Assembly: GCA_025403435.1 (NCBI GenBank)
Contig: CM046344.1
Location: 21,123,652-21,187,651 of the forward strand
Direction: 5' to 3'
DNA: 64,000 bases
Source: Artocarpus heterophyllus
Lineage: Eukaryota > Streptophyta > Magnoliopsida > Rosales > Moraceae
Within the stretch, counting starts at the first letter, position 1; the number at the start of each line of letters is the position of its first letter. Below are positions 15,186 to 26,460 of the stretch, piece after piece. A program made the position numbers and the translations under genes. The notes beneath the pieces are model-generated. The model saw nothing but the letters and a program-made list of their open reading frames with translations. It was not told the DNA's origin and did no database searches.

Positions 15186-16415
15186 TGCTGGTCTGCAATT
15201 TAGTGCTTTATAGAGCTCCTTGGTCTTTTCTCTAAGTCATAGATAGACTTGATATGCTTCTTCTTCCTTATGAACCCTTAGCTTTATGGGGTCTGAATTT
15301 GGAAGTTAATGTTGGGAAGATGGGGATTCAGGACTCTTGTGTCAAATGGTGGGAAAGGAACTCTCAAGTACCAGTATTTTGTTAGTTCATGTATTTTTAG
15401 TGCTCATGAACTGGCATTCTGGACCTTATGTTTCAATTTCTCCTAGTTGACTACTGCGGACGAAGGAAATTATATTCTAGATGAGTTACTTTTCTGATTT
15501 TTTTGGTTTATAAATTCGGGTGTTCAAGTTCTCTTTCTTCTTTTCTGGATTAATATGTTAAAAATTCTTAGTGGAAATCATGTGAAGCAGGTAAGTAATA
15601 TAGTTTCCTGTTATGGTAAAAGTTAGAACTATTACATGATAAAATGAAAGAATTAGGTCCTATTTTGTTACGGGAGAGTTTTAATACAGTGGTATTTACG
15701 TGGTAATTAGACCACCAATTGTGGTAAATAATTACTTTTTCCCTTGTATTGCACGGTTTTGTAATTTTTTTTTTTTTGCCCATCAACCACCAGTGGCTTA
15801 TTTGACCTGCTACACGTGACAGTGCAAGTTTCCATTATTTTTATGAGCTGTAGAGGTTTGGCTCTCTCTGCCTTCATTGTCAAACAGAGTTTTGCTGCTC
15901 CCACCTTCACTTTTGTGAAAGCCATTTTGTGCTTTCCTTCCTAGCCATTACAGAGGACCAAAAAAAAAAAAAAAAGGCCTCTTACTTTGACAATATTTTT
16001 GTCACACAGTTGGAAGGGCTTGACACAACGTATGTTTTTTTCTTTTTTTTTTTTTTCTCAGCACAAGTGGGCTCTACAGGATACCTAACGCCTATTCACT
16101 CGGTTACCAAATGGGATTTGGAAGTAAATGTACAAGAAAAGCAGAAAGAAGTGGATACAAAATATTTATATTTTTTTGAATGTGATGTGATGTACATGTG
16201 TATTTTTTTATGAAAAAGAATTATCAGGTGATTAGGAAAGCGTCCATGTGGGAATGTGAAGCGTTGAGTGCCTTTCCTAGAATTGAAGCCTAGTATTGGT
16301 GCTTGTGGTCCAACTCTTCTGTTAGTTGTCGGATCGGGGGAAAAAAAGAAAATCCTGTATTGGCAATGTTTGCACCTTACTCTTCTGTATATTTATTTTA
16401 TTCCTTTCCTTCAGA
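15186..16415. other. DCP5 3' UTR and spacer between convergent genes
   Basis: The first 300-400 bp after the DCP5 stop look like 3' UTR (T-rich, no open frame). The far end should hold the 3' UTR of the minus-strand DUF1218 gene. Homopolymer runs lie at 15768-15778, 15960-15975 and 16036-16057. Short open frames here show no family similarity or codon pattern that I recognise. Confidence 0.5.
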
Positions 16416-17469
16416 CTAAAACTTTGGATCCAACTGGTCATGCACTGTGAATTCTAGGTCAACCTGTGTCTTCCTCCTAGTCTTGGATGTCACGGCAGAA
16501 CTGAGCACGAAGCCAATTGTGATCAGCACCAAGATAGCGGATCCAAAAAATACGCCATCTTTGACGATGTAGCATTTGCCATTCAACCATCCATTTCCAT
16601 ATGGCTGCTTCCTACTTATACTTGTGGCACTCCCCAACAATGTCACAGCAAGTCCAAAGCTGATCCTGCATGTCTCCCAGTGGAATACCAGCTTGTATTG
16701 GTTAGTTCCTTTTTTTTTTTTAAATGAATATGAGAAAGAAAAGAGAGAAATCAATACAGTTTCCAGCTGTCTATGTGGCGTATTTTGGAGTTCCGTGTTA
16801 AGAAATACTAAAATAATAGCACGAAAAGGCAGGGCGCTAAGGTGGGGTGGGGTTGCTCACACAAAAGAGATGTCAATTGTTGGAACTTACTAACTTAACA
16901 ATGTTGTAAACGAAGAATTATTCTTTAGATTAGGTGTACTATGTAATCAATAATTTCTGGTTGTGGACATTTTAATTGGCATAAATAAGTAAAGGAGAAG
17001 GATATGCTAAGTATGGTCAATTCGGAAATGTACATTTTGATAGGAGACCTACCAAGAGATAAACAGAAGAAGAGCGAAATCATTGGTGTTTCGGCCTTGC
17101 AACTGCCTGTCTTCTGCCTTGTACAGCAATTTCTGCATACCACCAGACTACCGATGATTTGCGTGATGCACAGACAAACCAAAGCCGCGATTCCGAAGCC
17201 AAATGCATGACTTCCTGGCATATAGTGGAATCTTCCTTCCAACTTGAGGTCGTCAATCTAAAATAGAGGAAAAAAAAAAAAAGAAGAAATGGTTCTAAAC
17301 ACAAGCTCAAAAGAAAGAAAAAAAAAGGGTGCCTTGATGGGGCTTGAAAGACTACCTTGGCTCTCTTGGATTCCGTGGCTATGCAAGATACAGCGGAGGA
17401 GGCGCCGAGGAAAGTGATGATAATGTTAGAGAGGATTGTCAAGAGCCCATGTTGGTGTTTTCTTTCCAT
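16416..17469 (-). CDS. DUF1218 family four-helix membrane protein
   Basis: Three exons on the minus strand: 17469-17356, 17257-17049 and 16665-16416 (stop included). They give 190 aa. Introns are GT-AG; the second donor is read as AG|GTCTCC because it alone keeps frame into ISFGLAVTLL. The N-terminal hydrophobic segment is LLTILSNIIITFLGASSAVS. Helix two is FGFGIAALVCLCITQIIGSL, followed by a Cys-rich loop (CRNCCTRQK). Helix three is ISFGLAVTLLGSATSI and helix four is VFFGSAILVLITIGFVLSSA after CYIVKDG. This four-helix, conserved-Cys layout is that of plant DUF1218 proteins, which include MODIFYING WALL LIGNIN and VCC, implicated in lignification and vein patterning. The exact subgroup is not resolved. 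The exon 2/3 junction is the least certain part. Confidence 0.75.
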
Positions 17470-18440
17470 GTGGTTTCTTGGGAGGAAAAGCTTGAAAGGA
17501 GAGAAGAATAAAGAGGAAAAGAATTAAAAGGGTTATTGAAGCTTAGAAGTCAAGGGATACAACAAAGATATATTGGTGGGTTTTTTTTTTGGGAGTGGGA
17601 CGATTCTTGTGTTTGGTTCCTCGTGGCTGCTTCTTGTTGTTGTTCCTGATCCTTTGGGTTCTTCTTGCTTTGTATTGGTTGAGACTTTTGTATGAAGAGA
17701 TCTTTCACTGCTTGCTTTAAATGAGAGATACCATTCCTAGCCTAATTTAGCAGGCTTTGGTTTGGAATATTTGTGAAGATTTACAAATCAAACACTTGCT
17801 TTGGTGTGGAGCTAGTCAACTGATGCAGTGGTGGGTTGTCAAGAGAGAGATGTGCAAGTGCAACTCACCAATTGTATAGAAATACGATTATTATTATTAT
17901 TATTACTACTACTACAACTACTACCCGTGGCGGTGGCTAGAAAGTAGAAACTATGTCGTTGTAATTATAATAATAGGGTCCTATGTTATTGCAATTTAGC
18001 TTTTTGAGGGTGGATGAGAGATCCATATATTTCTTCACTAAAATGAGGTGCAAATTGCCAAGTGCTATATCACAAGAGTCATGAGATGGATGCTCAATTT
18101 TCTCTGTTTTATCCCTTCTAAGGAATAGTAGGGCCATTGACTAGGAAAGGTCTCAGTTCCGTTCAATTTCGGAGGCCTAATTGCTAACCTCATTTTTTTA
18201 TGTTAATTAAGTGGAAATTGACAAAAAGAAGAAAAAAACCCTTGATTAAAAGCACTAATTTGGTGTTCTCGAGCATATTATGGGTTCTTTAATTCATGTT
18301 TTCTAATGAAAGTCAATACACTATGAATCCTTTTCAATGGTCTCTTTAGAATAAATGATTATATTTTTTTTAAATTAGAAAAAAGGCCTCTTTATTAATT
18401 ATACTCAAAATGATAAAAATAACCTTCACTATTATTAATA
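17470..18440. other. Promoter-side intergenic region of the DUF1218 gene
   Basis: No further coding region was seen. TTTAAAT at about 17717-17724 and GATATATT at about 17568-17575 are possible TATA sites for the minus-strand gene, but neither is decisive. A trinucleotide repeat lies at 17887-17924. Confidence 0.45.
17887..17924. repeat. Compound (TTA)n-(CTA)n microsatellite
   Basis: Roughly six TTA/ATT units run directly into CTA units, ending CTACAACTACTAC. A plain trinucleotide repeat in the upstream region of the DUF1218 gene. Confidence 0.9.
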
Positions 18441-18720
18441 AGCACTAGTACATTAATGATATACTCTAGTACATCAATGATAAAACAGATTATATTAGTG
18501 ATAAATTGTAATATATCATTATTAAACAAACTAGTATATCAATAAGAAACCTTAGTACATCAATGATAAACCCATAAATAGCAAATCCTAATGGAAAAAC
18601 TTAGTATATCAATGATAAACCCTAATACATCAGTGATAAACTGTAATATATCAATGTCAAAAACCTCTTCAGTATATCAATGATAAATCCCAACACATCA
18701 ATAAATAATAAATCCCAACA
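18441..18720. repeat. Degenerate tandem repeat of a TAGTACATCAATGATAAACC-like unit
   Basis: About a dozen imperfect units of 18-25 bp follow one another. Examples are CTAGTACATCAATGATAAA, TTAGTACATCAATGATAAAC, TTAGTATATCAATGATAAAC, CTAATACATCAGTGATAAAC and AGTATATCAATGATAAATCC. Unit length drifts and some units contain insertions. It is a small minisatellite with no coding sense. Confidence 0.8.
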
Positions 18721-19380
18721 AAAAAACCCAAACTGTCACGTTCTCTCTTCTCTCTCCCTCTCCTCTCACTGCAACCTTGGGCAACCTGTTCTTCTTTCTT
18801 CACAACCCTTATCTCGTTGCATTGCCATCAGAAAAGAAGATCGACTTCACCTTTTGTCGTCTGTCTGATGCCAACAAGAGAGGACCCTTTGTCTTCTTAG
18901 ACTCGCATGAGCTTGTTGTTGTCGTCATCCGTCGCACTTTGACGAGCCAATAGTGGGAGAAATTGCAACTGCAACTCCAGATTCGGCCAGTGTTAAGGAT
19001 GCGAGAAAGGAGAGAGAGAATCACAGATGTAGCCATCCCTCGCGATCATCCTTGGAGTTGATCTTCATCATAGCTCATAATGATGATGACAAGTCCATCA
19101 TGATTCGTCGATAGAGACACCAAAGAGAAGAGAGAGGAGAAAGGGCGATAGACAAAGACAAAACTAGAGGGAGAAGGTGAGGGTGAAATTGAAAAAGTAC
19201 AAAAATATACAAAGGAGGAGTGTTTGGTTGGCTATATCCTTAATTTTAAAAAATTTGGAATAAAATTTTGTTAATGGTGAAGGATGAGCCATCCAGCCTA
19301 ATTTTCTTAAAACAAATCGAGTTCCTAACTCGAAAAAAGTGCATAATGATAAAGGCGTATGGTTGACAATTAATAAGAAA
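18721..19380. other. Unassigned segment with pyrimidine-rich and purine-rich halves
   Basis: Begins with a CT-rich tract (TCTCTCTTCTCTCTCCCTCTCC, 18741-18762) and a mildly GC-rich middle. It ends with a GA-rich tract (about 19115-19180). This could be an old gene 5' leader or a TE fragment. No domain, intact reading frame or TE end was identified. Confidence 0.4.
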
Positions 19381-19482
19381 TTAACATATCTTAATTATTT
19401 CTTTGATGAGTGACATCTTAATCCAAGAGTAATTAACACATCTTAATTATTTTTTTGATTAGTGACATCTTAATCAAAATTT
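19381..19482. repeat. Two-copy tandem duplication, period about 52 bp
   Basis: TTAACATATCTTAATTATTT...GTGACATCTTAATC starts at 19381. TTAACACATCTTAATTATTT...GTGACATCTTAATC starts at 19433. The two copies are near-identical with a few substitutions. Confidence 0.85.
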
Positions 19483-19771
19483 TAACCTGGGGTAAGTTGT
19501 GAATGCCATTGCAATATGCCATTGATAGTTTTGTCCCTTTTGGGCTAGCTAGGGAGGTCCTGACTCTCTGCTTTTTATTATCCATCTCGTACTTTGATTC
19601 TGATAACTGACTATTACACTCGTTGTAATTTTTTTTTTTAATTTGTTTTGGCTTTAGTACTTAAAAGGGTTACTAGTTCTCTTCTTATTATTGATAACTA
19701 CTTAATATGATATGAACAAGGGCAGGTACAGTCTAGGGATGGCTCAACTTGGTGAAGAGATCATTTTTGAC

Positions 19772-19822
19772 TAATAATAATAATACTAATAATAATAATA
19801 ACAATACTAATAATAATAATAA
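19772..19822. repeat. (TAA)n microsatellite with interruptions
   Basis: A run of AATAATAATAATACTAATAA-type units broken by single-base changes (ACT, ACA). It lies in AT-rich intergenic DNA. Confidence 0.9.
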
Positions 19823-20544
19823 GGGAGTGAGATAGTGAAAGGAATTTAAAGGAAACAGATAGTGGTATTAGAAACGAAAGTAGAGTAAAGAGAGTGAGCA
19901 TCATTTGTTTCTTTTTTTGTTTTTATTTAATTATTTGATGGTGCAAGGAAAACAGTCACATTTCCTTTCTAGTGTTTACTTATTTAGGAGTAGGGATCTT
20001 ATTTAATGTAATTACTACAATATCCTTTTTATATTACTAATAGCCATTAAATAATAACATTTAAATTTAGGCATCTAAATAGATATGATATTCATTCTCT
20101 TTGATAGGGTATTAATACAAAATGGTGTAGAAAAATTGGTTCTTTTTCTTCATTCCCTATATTATGTGGGGCTCATAAAACTCTCATTATTGATTTTGTA
20201 AATAAATACAATATTTAAAGGAAAATAGAATCACTCTTTATTTTTCCTTTCTCTTTGATGCAAAGTAAACGTAACTTAAGTGTAGGACAAATTCCACAAT
20301 CTAAATTTTAATTTATAGGTAAAAATCTTCCTGTATTAAATTTTGTTAGTGCAATCCTTAGCATCACTTAAAAATTTAGACCAAAAACGTCATGTGAACA
20401 ACAAGCTGAAAAACAATGCCCAACATCATCAGAGCAAAAAAAGAAGGAAAAAAAAAGGTTATAAGAACAACGAACTTCCAAGCGGGGGGGTTGTGTTGAG
20501 GAGGGGAGAGGTAGGGAGGAGCTAGCGTCGTCAGAGGTGGGAGG
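19823..20544. other. Intergenic DNA with a GC-rich edge interrupted by a solo LTR
   Basis: Mostly AT-rich without genes. The last 70 bp (about 20478-20549) turn GC-rich with GGAGGAGCT repeated. The same character resumes after the LTR (22826-22860), so the LTR landed inside a small GC-rich block. The joined sequence keeps an open frame over about 40 codons, but no protein family is recognisable. Confidence 0.4.
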
Positions 20545-20549
20545 AGCTT

Positions 20550-22820
20550 TGTCACGCCCCAGAGTACGGGAGGTGACGTGGTGGTTAATCAGATTAATTT
20601 AATTGAGATTTTGTTAAAAATGTTCAATTTAAGGAATTAATTAGTTATATTTAAAATGCGATAAAAATTTAAACATTTTGATCAATTATTAGAAGTAGTA
20701 AAAATGGATAAGAAGAAAATAAAAAGAAATAAAATAGTAAAGAGGGCAAGGAGGGTACGAGTTGGGTCCCATCGGGCCCATAACGTGTGCACACATATAG
20801 TACCGACAATAAATTATTACAGTCATAGTCCAACATGAAAAATAAAATTTTAAATAATACATGCCTTGATTCACTACAGCTACTAGCTTACTCAAGATCC
20901 TCTATTGCTCTCGAGTCCGGACAGTGGACTCTCCGTCAGCCCTAAGCTGGATTCATCTATAGGGGAAAAGGTTTGAAAACAAGTAAAAAGTGAGCGAAAG
21001 GCTCAGTAGGATTATGTTTTAAAATAGATAAACAATTTAAACATAAAAGTTACCTTTCAAAGAAATGATTAAAAGAATAGAGTTGAATAAATGAGTAAAT
21101 TCATTTAAATAGGTCTTATCAAAATTAGTTCATCCAGAAAGTACCTTTTTATCTTTTCTGAGAAAACCATACTTATCACTACCGTAGTGGCCAAGCTGGG
21201 TTTTAGGACCTACTCTCAAGGTTGCACGCTACACGACCCGATCTCTAATTATGGCATCATGCCTTTATGTGTATTTATTATTATTTAAATCACATGTTAC
21301 CGAGTATTCTCAATTGCATTTAAACCATACTTGATGAATAATAAAAATGGTTAAGAAGTTCATTTAAACCGTTCCTTGAAATTCATTCTAAAGAAAATCA
21401 TTTTGTAGGAAATCACTTTGAAGGAAATCATTTTGAAAGAAATCATTGTATGGCCGAAAGCCCCTTTTTTTGAAAACATTTGAAACATTATGTCATTTAT
21501 TGAAAACATTTTGGAAGAATCCTTTAAGGCCAAAATCAATAAAAGCATGGCTACCAAAGAAAGGGGTAGAAGTCCTACCTCAATACTCGTACTAGTGTCC
21601 CACATCGTAATCCCGGTCCGCTACATGTTGGCTTCGCGGAACCTCGAACAACCTTAAACATAAATTAAGCTCATCAATTTCTAGCTTAGGATATTTTACA
21701 TTACTAACCTACCTCATGGTGTCCTAGTGTGCCATTTAGTTCATAAAATCATACTATAAAGTTTAAATTCTCAATCAGGGTTTAAAACAATAAAAACAGG
21801 TGAAAAATGACAAATTTTCACTATGCCCAGTCGGCCTGCCTGTCACTTTGGTTTGGCCAACCGAACTATGCAGTTCGGCCTACCGGCAAACCAAGTTCGG
21901 TTGGCCAAACCTAGCCGGTCGTATGAATTTGGCCTGCCGAACTTATGAATCCGGCCTACCAAACTAGCAAATTCTAGAATTTTTCAAAACCCGAGTCTTG
22001 GCCTCTCGAGCTCAATTCTCAATTTCAACCTGTTTTCTCAAATCTTAGGCATACAAAACACTCATAGAAGGTAGAAAAACATAGTAGGATACTTTTAAAC
22101 TAATTTAAACAAGATTTACATCAAAAAATCCAATGAAATTCAAAAATAGGAAAATAGAGGAAAAATAAAAAATCTTGATTTAAATCCGTTTTTCTTCAAA
22201 TTAAGCTTAGATTCTAGTTATTTTAAGTTCTTCCAACTCAGATTAAAGGTTTTCTAAGCTTGAATGAACTTAGATTTCAAAATACAAGGAAAATTAAAAA
22301 TTTGAAAAAGTTTTGAAAATTTAAAAACTAACCTTGATTCGATCCTTGAATCGTGTTTATGGTTATTAAATCACGTTCCTAAGCCTTCAATTCATCGAAA
22401 ACCGAAGCTTGGCTTGATTTTTAATTCAAAAATTTAAGAAAAAAAGAGAGAAAAAGGAAGACAGAGAGAGAGACGAGAGAAGGAGAGTGAGAGAAGAGAG
22501 AGAGAACGAGAGTGAGGGAGAGAAAGAGAGAGAGGGTATAAATAGAGAGAAAAATGAGCAGTCTCACTGTATGAAAACTGTGTGCCGCCTACGGTTTTAT
22601 AAAACAAGATATGTTTGGCTTTTGACAGTTTGTTTTGCTTCAAAATTTAAAATAACAATTAAAAATAATTAAAAGTAATTAAAAGTTATCAAAATAGTCA
22701 AAAATAACATTAATTTAAGAATCCCACAAATATTAAAATGAAGTTTTAAACATTTATTATGGCACACTAATCCATCATTTTACATACTAATATCACTTAA
22801 TTAATTCTTGGGGCGTTACA
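20550..22820 (-). mobile_element. Ty3/gypsy solo LTR, inverted, with 5-bp TSD
   Basis: On the plus strand it starts TGTCACGCCCCAGAGTACGG and ends CTTGGGGCGTTACA, the reverse complement of the TGTAACGCCCC...GGGGCGTGACA ends of the LTRs at 540 and 28906. It is flanked by AGCTT at 20545-20549 and 22821-22825. No PBS or coding part is attached. At 2.27 kb it is close to full length. It contains the TTCGGCC/GGCCGAA array (about 21835-21970), the GC-rich hairpin block (about 21175-21265), the TGAGC..GCTCA motif near 20990-21010 and a purine-rich tract at 22437-22545. Confidence 0.93.
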
Positions 22821-22825
22821 AGCTT

Positions 22826-23286
22826 GCATCGTTGGAGCAGGTGTGGAGCTTGGTCATTTAGAATCTGAAACTAACTAGCTAGCAAGTGCTATTTACAAAA
22901 GATTTAAAATATGAAACTAACTAGTAAGCCCTTATGATGATTGGGAGATATGTTTACTTTGCTTGATTCGTTTAGTTATATATTCTTTCCGTGCGTCTTT
23001 TCTACTTTTGTTTGTATTTGCAGATCTTTCTTTCTAAATTCTTTCAAGTCTTTCCTTTAATTTTCCTCATTATTACACGGCTAACATTGAGAACAGTTTC
23101 ATCTGAACTATATGTGTATATGGGCAATGATATTTATCATCACTTCCTAGTAGTTAAAAAGATTCACGTGTAAATTTTGTGACCTACAAATTATGACACA
23201 TTAACCGATTTAAGCTTTTGTTCTCTAACTGGTTAAAAAAAATTGGTCATAAATAGTATTGGTAGTATTTTTGAGGGATTTTTCTG
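22826..23286. other. Intergenic sequence, no gene seen
   Basis: Plain AT-rich sequence between the solo LTR and the long-TIR element. No domain, promoter or repeat of note beyond short A/T runs. Confidence 0.5.
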
Positions 23287-24565
23287 AGTAATTTACATCG
23301 ATGATCTTTCAACTCTTTAATAGGTGATACTTTGGTCTATCTTTTTTTTTTTTAATTTTAATAAATTACTCCCTCAACTTTTAAACTCTTGGTAATTAAT
23401 GGACTCCTATCAAAATCCATTAAAAACCTCAAGAAAAAATACATGTGGGCGCCACGTGTGGATAATAAGATTGAAATTACTAAATTGTTCATGTTCATCT
23501 CTTACAGCCATAATTTTCAAGTTTCAAAAAAAAAAAAAAAAAAAAGAGAAATACCCTTCGGCAATCAATCCCAGAAGCTCTATTGGCCGGTCAAAGTTCA
23601 GTTCAATGAGCATGAAATTGATTCCTAGTGAATGAAAGAAAGAAAGAAAGAAAGAAAAATGCCGACGATTACAACCAGACCAAACAACACGTGTTTAACA
23701 CGTGTTTACTAATTTAATTTACAAACTCAAGTTCAAGCACAAATATTTAAACTTTTTTTTTAAAGAAAGAAAAAAAGGAGAAAGAATTAAAGATCCTAAA
23801 TTAACATGGATAATAGAAGATCTAAAATTAATTGAAGAAAGAAATTAAAAAAAGAGTACCAAAAGTGAAGATTTGCGCACAAACCATTGTCGAGCATATT
23901 AAGCTAAGTTTTAATTCCTCCTATGAAATCCATGACTTCATGAATCGGCCTTGTCAGCTCGAGCTCTCCGCCACACGTCATCGTGCCCCCCGTTAATGCG
24001 GCCCCAGAAAATGTCACGATCCATTCTCCCGACCCAGCGCCGCCACAAATCATTGCCGCCCAACCCCACCCAAATCTCCCTCCTTTGGTCCTCTCTCTCT
24101 ACATATGCCCACAGACCCAAATTGAATATTATCCCTACTGACCCAATTTTTTTTTTCACTTTTTTGAGGAATTAACACATAAGATTTTGTGGTTATGGAC
24201 AAAAAAAGATGGACTTGAGCGTAGTCACATACAAGCACCATCATCAAAGAAGAAGGTGAGGAAAGAAGAGGGGGACATTAGGAAATCGGTGTTTTTTTTT
24301 TTGGATATATTAAAAGGAAGAGAAAGTTTTTCTCAAAAAAAAAAAGAAAAAAGGAGGAAGAGATAGTAAAAATACCATTATATCTTTTAAAAAAGGGTCA
24401 CATGGTGCATGCATGGGTGATTTCGTGAAGTTTTTAATAGATTTTGACAGAAGTTCATTAATTGCCAATGGTTTAAGAGTTGAGGAACTAATTTACTAAA
24501 ATTAAAAAAAGAGAGACCAAAATATCATTTACTAAAAAGTTGAGAAACTACCAATACAAATTACT
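23287..24565. mobile_element. Long-TIR element with a GC-rich internal insert (Pack-MULE-like)
   Basis: The first about 150 bp (from AGTAATTTACATC) and the last about 150 bp (ending CAATACAAATTACT) are imperfect inverted repeats. They share, in order, CTTTGGTCTATCTTTTT/TTTTGGTCTCTCTTTTT, TTAATTTTAATAAATTA/TTAATTTTAGTAAATTA, CCTCAACTTTTAAAC/CCTCAACTCTTAAAC and CAAAATCCATTAAAAAC/CAAAATCTATTAAAAAC. Between them lies AT-rich DNA with a sharply GC-rich stretch at about 23945-24090. Long TIRs around unrelated GC-rich DNA suggest a Mutator-like carrier. No convincing 9-bp target duplication was found and no transposase is present. Confidence 0.6.
23634..23658. repeat. (GAAA)n microsatellite
   Basis: Six or so GAAA units inside the long-TIR element. 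Confidence 0.85.
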
Positions 24566-24947
24566 TTCTTTTTTTTTTATCAATGTATAGTAAAGATGTG
24601 GACCCTGCAAATTAGTCACACTAATAGCGCACCAGCTAGCGATTCATACTTTGAACAATTATTTGCAATAAATTATTAAGAAGGAAAATTATATAAAAAA
24701 GTCTCAATTATAAAGCACTTTCACTTGATCAAGTTAGTTAGTTATGTATGGTGATGGAGTGATTGGTTACTTTGCAATTGAAAAGGTAAATGCTAATAAA
24801 AAGAAGGCACATATAGAAGGCCCTTCATATATAGCACATACAAATAATGTCCATATCTTAATTATTAATTAATAGTCAGTCCTAATTGTGTTATTGTACT
24901 GGGATTGACTACAAAACAAGCCAAAGTAGTTGTTTAATTGAAGATGA
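24566..24947. other. Likely 3' flank and 3' UTR of the CASP-like gene
   Basis: AT-rich sequence next to the minus-strand stop codon. The proximal part (about 24700-24947) probably holds the 3' UTR. No other gene was seen. Confidence 0.45.
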
Positions 24948-26406
24948 TCAGGCATTGAAGGTGGTGACTTCAATAGAGGCCTTGGTGGGATAATTAACAA
25001 CAGGAGCCTCATAGTTGCTGAAAAGCTTGTATGAGGAGATGAGGGAAAGCACTGCGTAGCAAACTACAACAACAAATGTAATAGCCACAGAAGCAGTGGC
25101 TTTGTGACAGAACGAGCCAAAAGATGAACAAGCCGAGCTCCAAGTGATGGCCGCGTTCCCCTTCATTGCCAGGTACAGAACCTCCGTCGACACTGCTCCG
25201 CCCGCCAATACTAAGTACGTCATCACCTATGGCGGATTTAGAATTTTATTTCGGTGAGAATAATTTCTTTTTGAATTTAAGCAAATATCTTTTCTTAACG
25301 ATAAATTTACTAATAATGCTTAATCATAAAAAATTATTTAGCATAGAAAAAATACGTTGATCCTTCCAATATGTTTAGGTGTATACGTACATTGATATTA
25401 TAAGTTAGAGAGAACTATAATATAAGGAATGTTCACGATTTTACACACTGTCTTTTGAGTTTATAAAAAAAAGAGAATGATCTTATACATTTGAATTTCA
25501 AATCCATGTGAAATGTGAACCTTTTCCAAGTTAACAACTGATTTCAACCTTCGTATTGACATATTTACCCTTTCTAATTTATAGATAAACTTTAATGGAA
25601 TACTCATCTTTGCAATTTAATTAGCTTGAAACAAATACATGAGTTTTTACGTTTTTTTTTTCTTTTTTCAAGCTTCAAGTCTTAATTCATTTCTAGTTAT
25701 AAGATCATTTATACGTTATGAAGATTAAATTTGATAGTTCAACTAAAGAAGGTATAAATCAAAAAATTGATTATGAATTTGAATTTTAAAGGCAAAAATC
25801 TTGAGATGGGATGTAGACGGTAAAAATAAACATGCAGAACATATATATGTGAGTAGTAAGCGTATAATTTGCGTGAACATATGAAATTGGTGTGTGTACT
25901 ATTCTTCTCAACGTAGAGGATTTAATTTCAAACTGAACGACGCTAAATTCTATATGGATTTTTTGTGTTTTTAATTAGAAAATTTTTCGTTTCTATGGGG
26001 ATATAACCCTATTACTGACAAAACTATAGGTCCCAGTTTAACATATAGCATACTTTTTAGATAAGGTCTTATTGTTTTGTGAGTAAGAGGGTTGTAATCC
26101 TATGGGTTAGCAATCTTATTTAATCCCATAGGGTTATAACCCTAATACTAACAAAGCAGTTAGATTTAATCTAAAAAGTATACTATATATTAGACTATGA
26201 CCCATAATTTTATGAGTAGCGGTGTTATAATCTCATAGGGATTAAAAAGATTTTTCTTATTAGATATATTCTCTTAGATCTATTGAATCTTGTGTATGTT
26301 TGGGCTTTCCTTCTAGATGGACAAAGGATCAAACAAATTGGTTGCTTAATTAATTAAAGTGATCTAGTACTACTTAATTCTAATTTTTTTTTTAATTTTT
26401 TTAAAT

Positions 26407-26460
<54 letters not shown>

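Noticed and set aside
15568..16250. Several 60-95 aa open frames between DCP5 and the DUF1218 gene
   Set aside because: They overlap each other on both strands and homopolymers, and have no recognisable family; probable UTR sequence.
18680..19036. Possible small gene in the mildly GC-rich segment
   Set aside because: Open frames on both strands overlap, with no start context, domain or splice structure to choose one.
17887..19822. CRISPR-like spacing of repeated units
   Set aside because: Units are degenerate and adjacent, with no constant spacers; this is a eukaryotic minisatellite.
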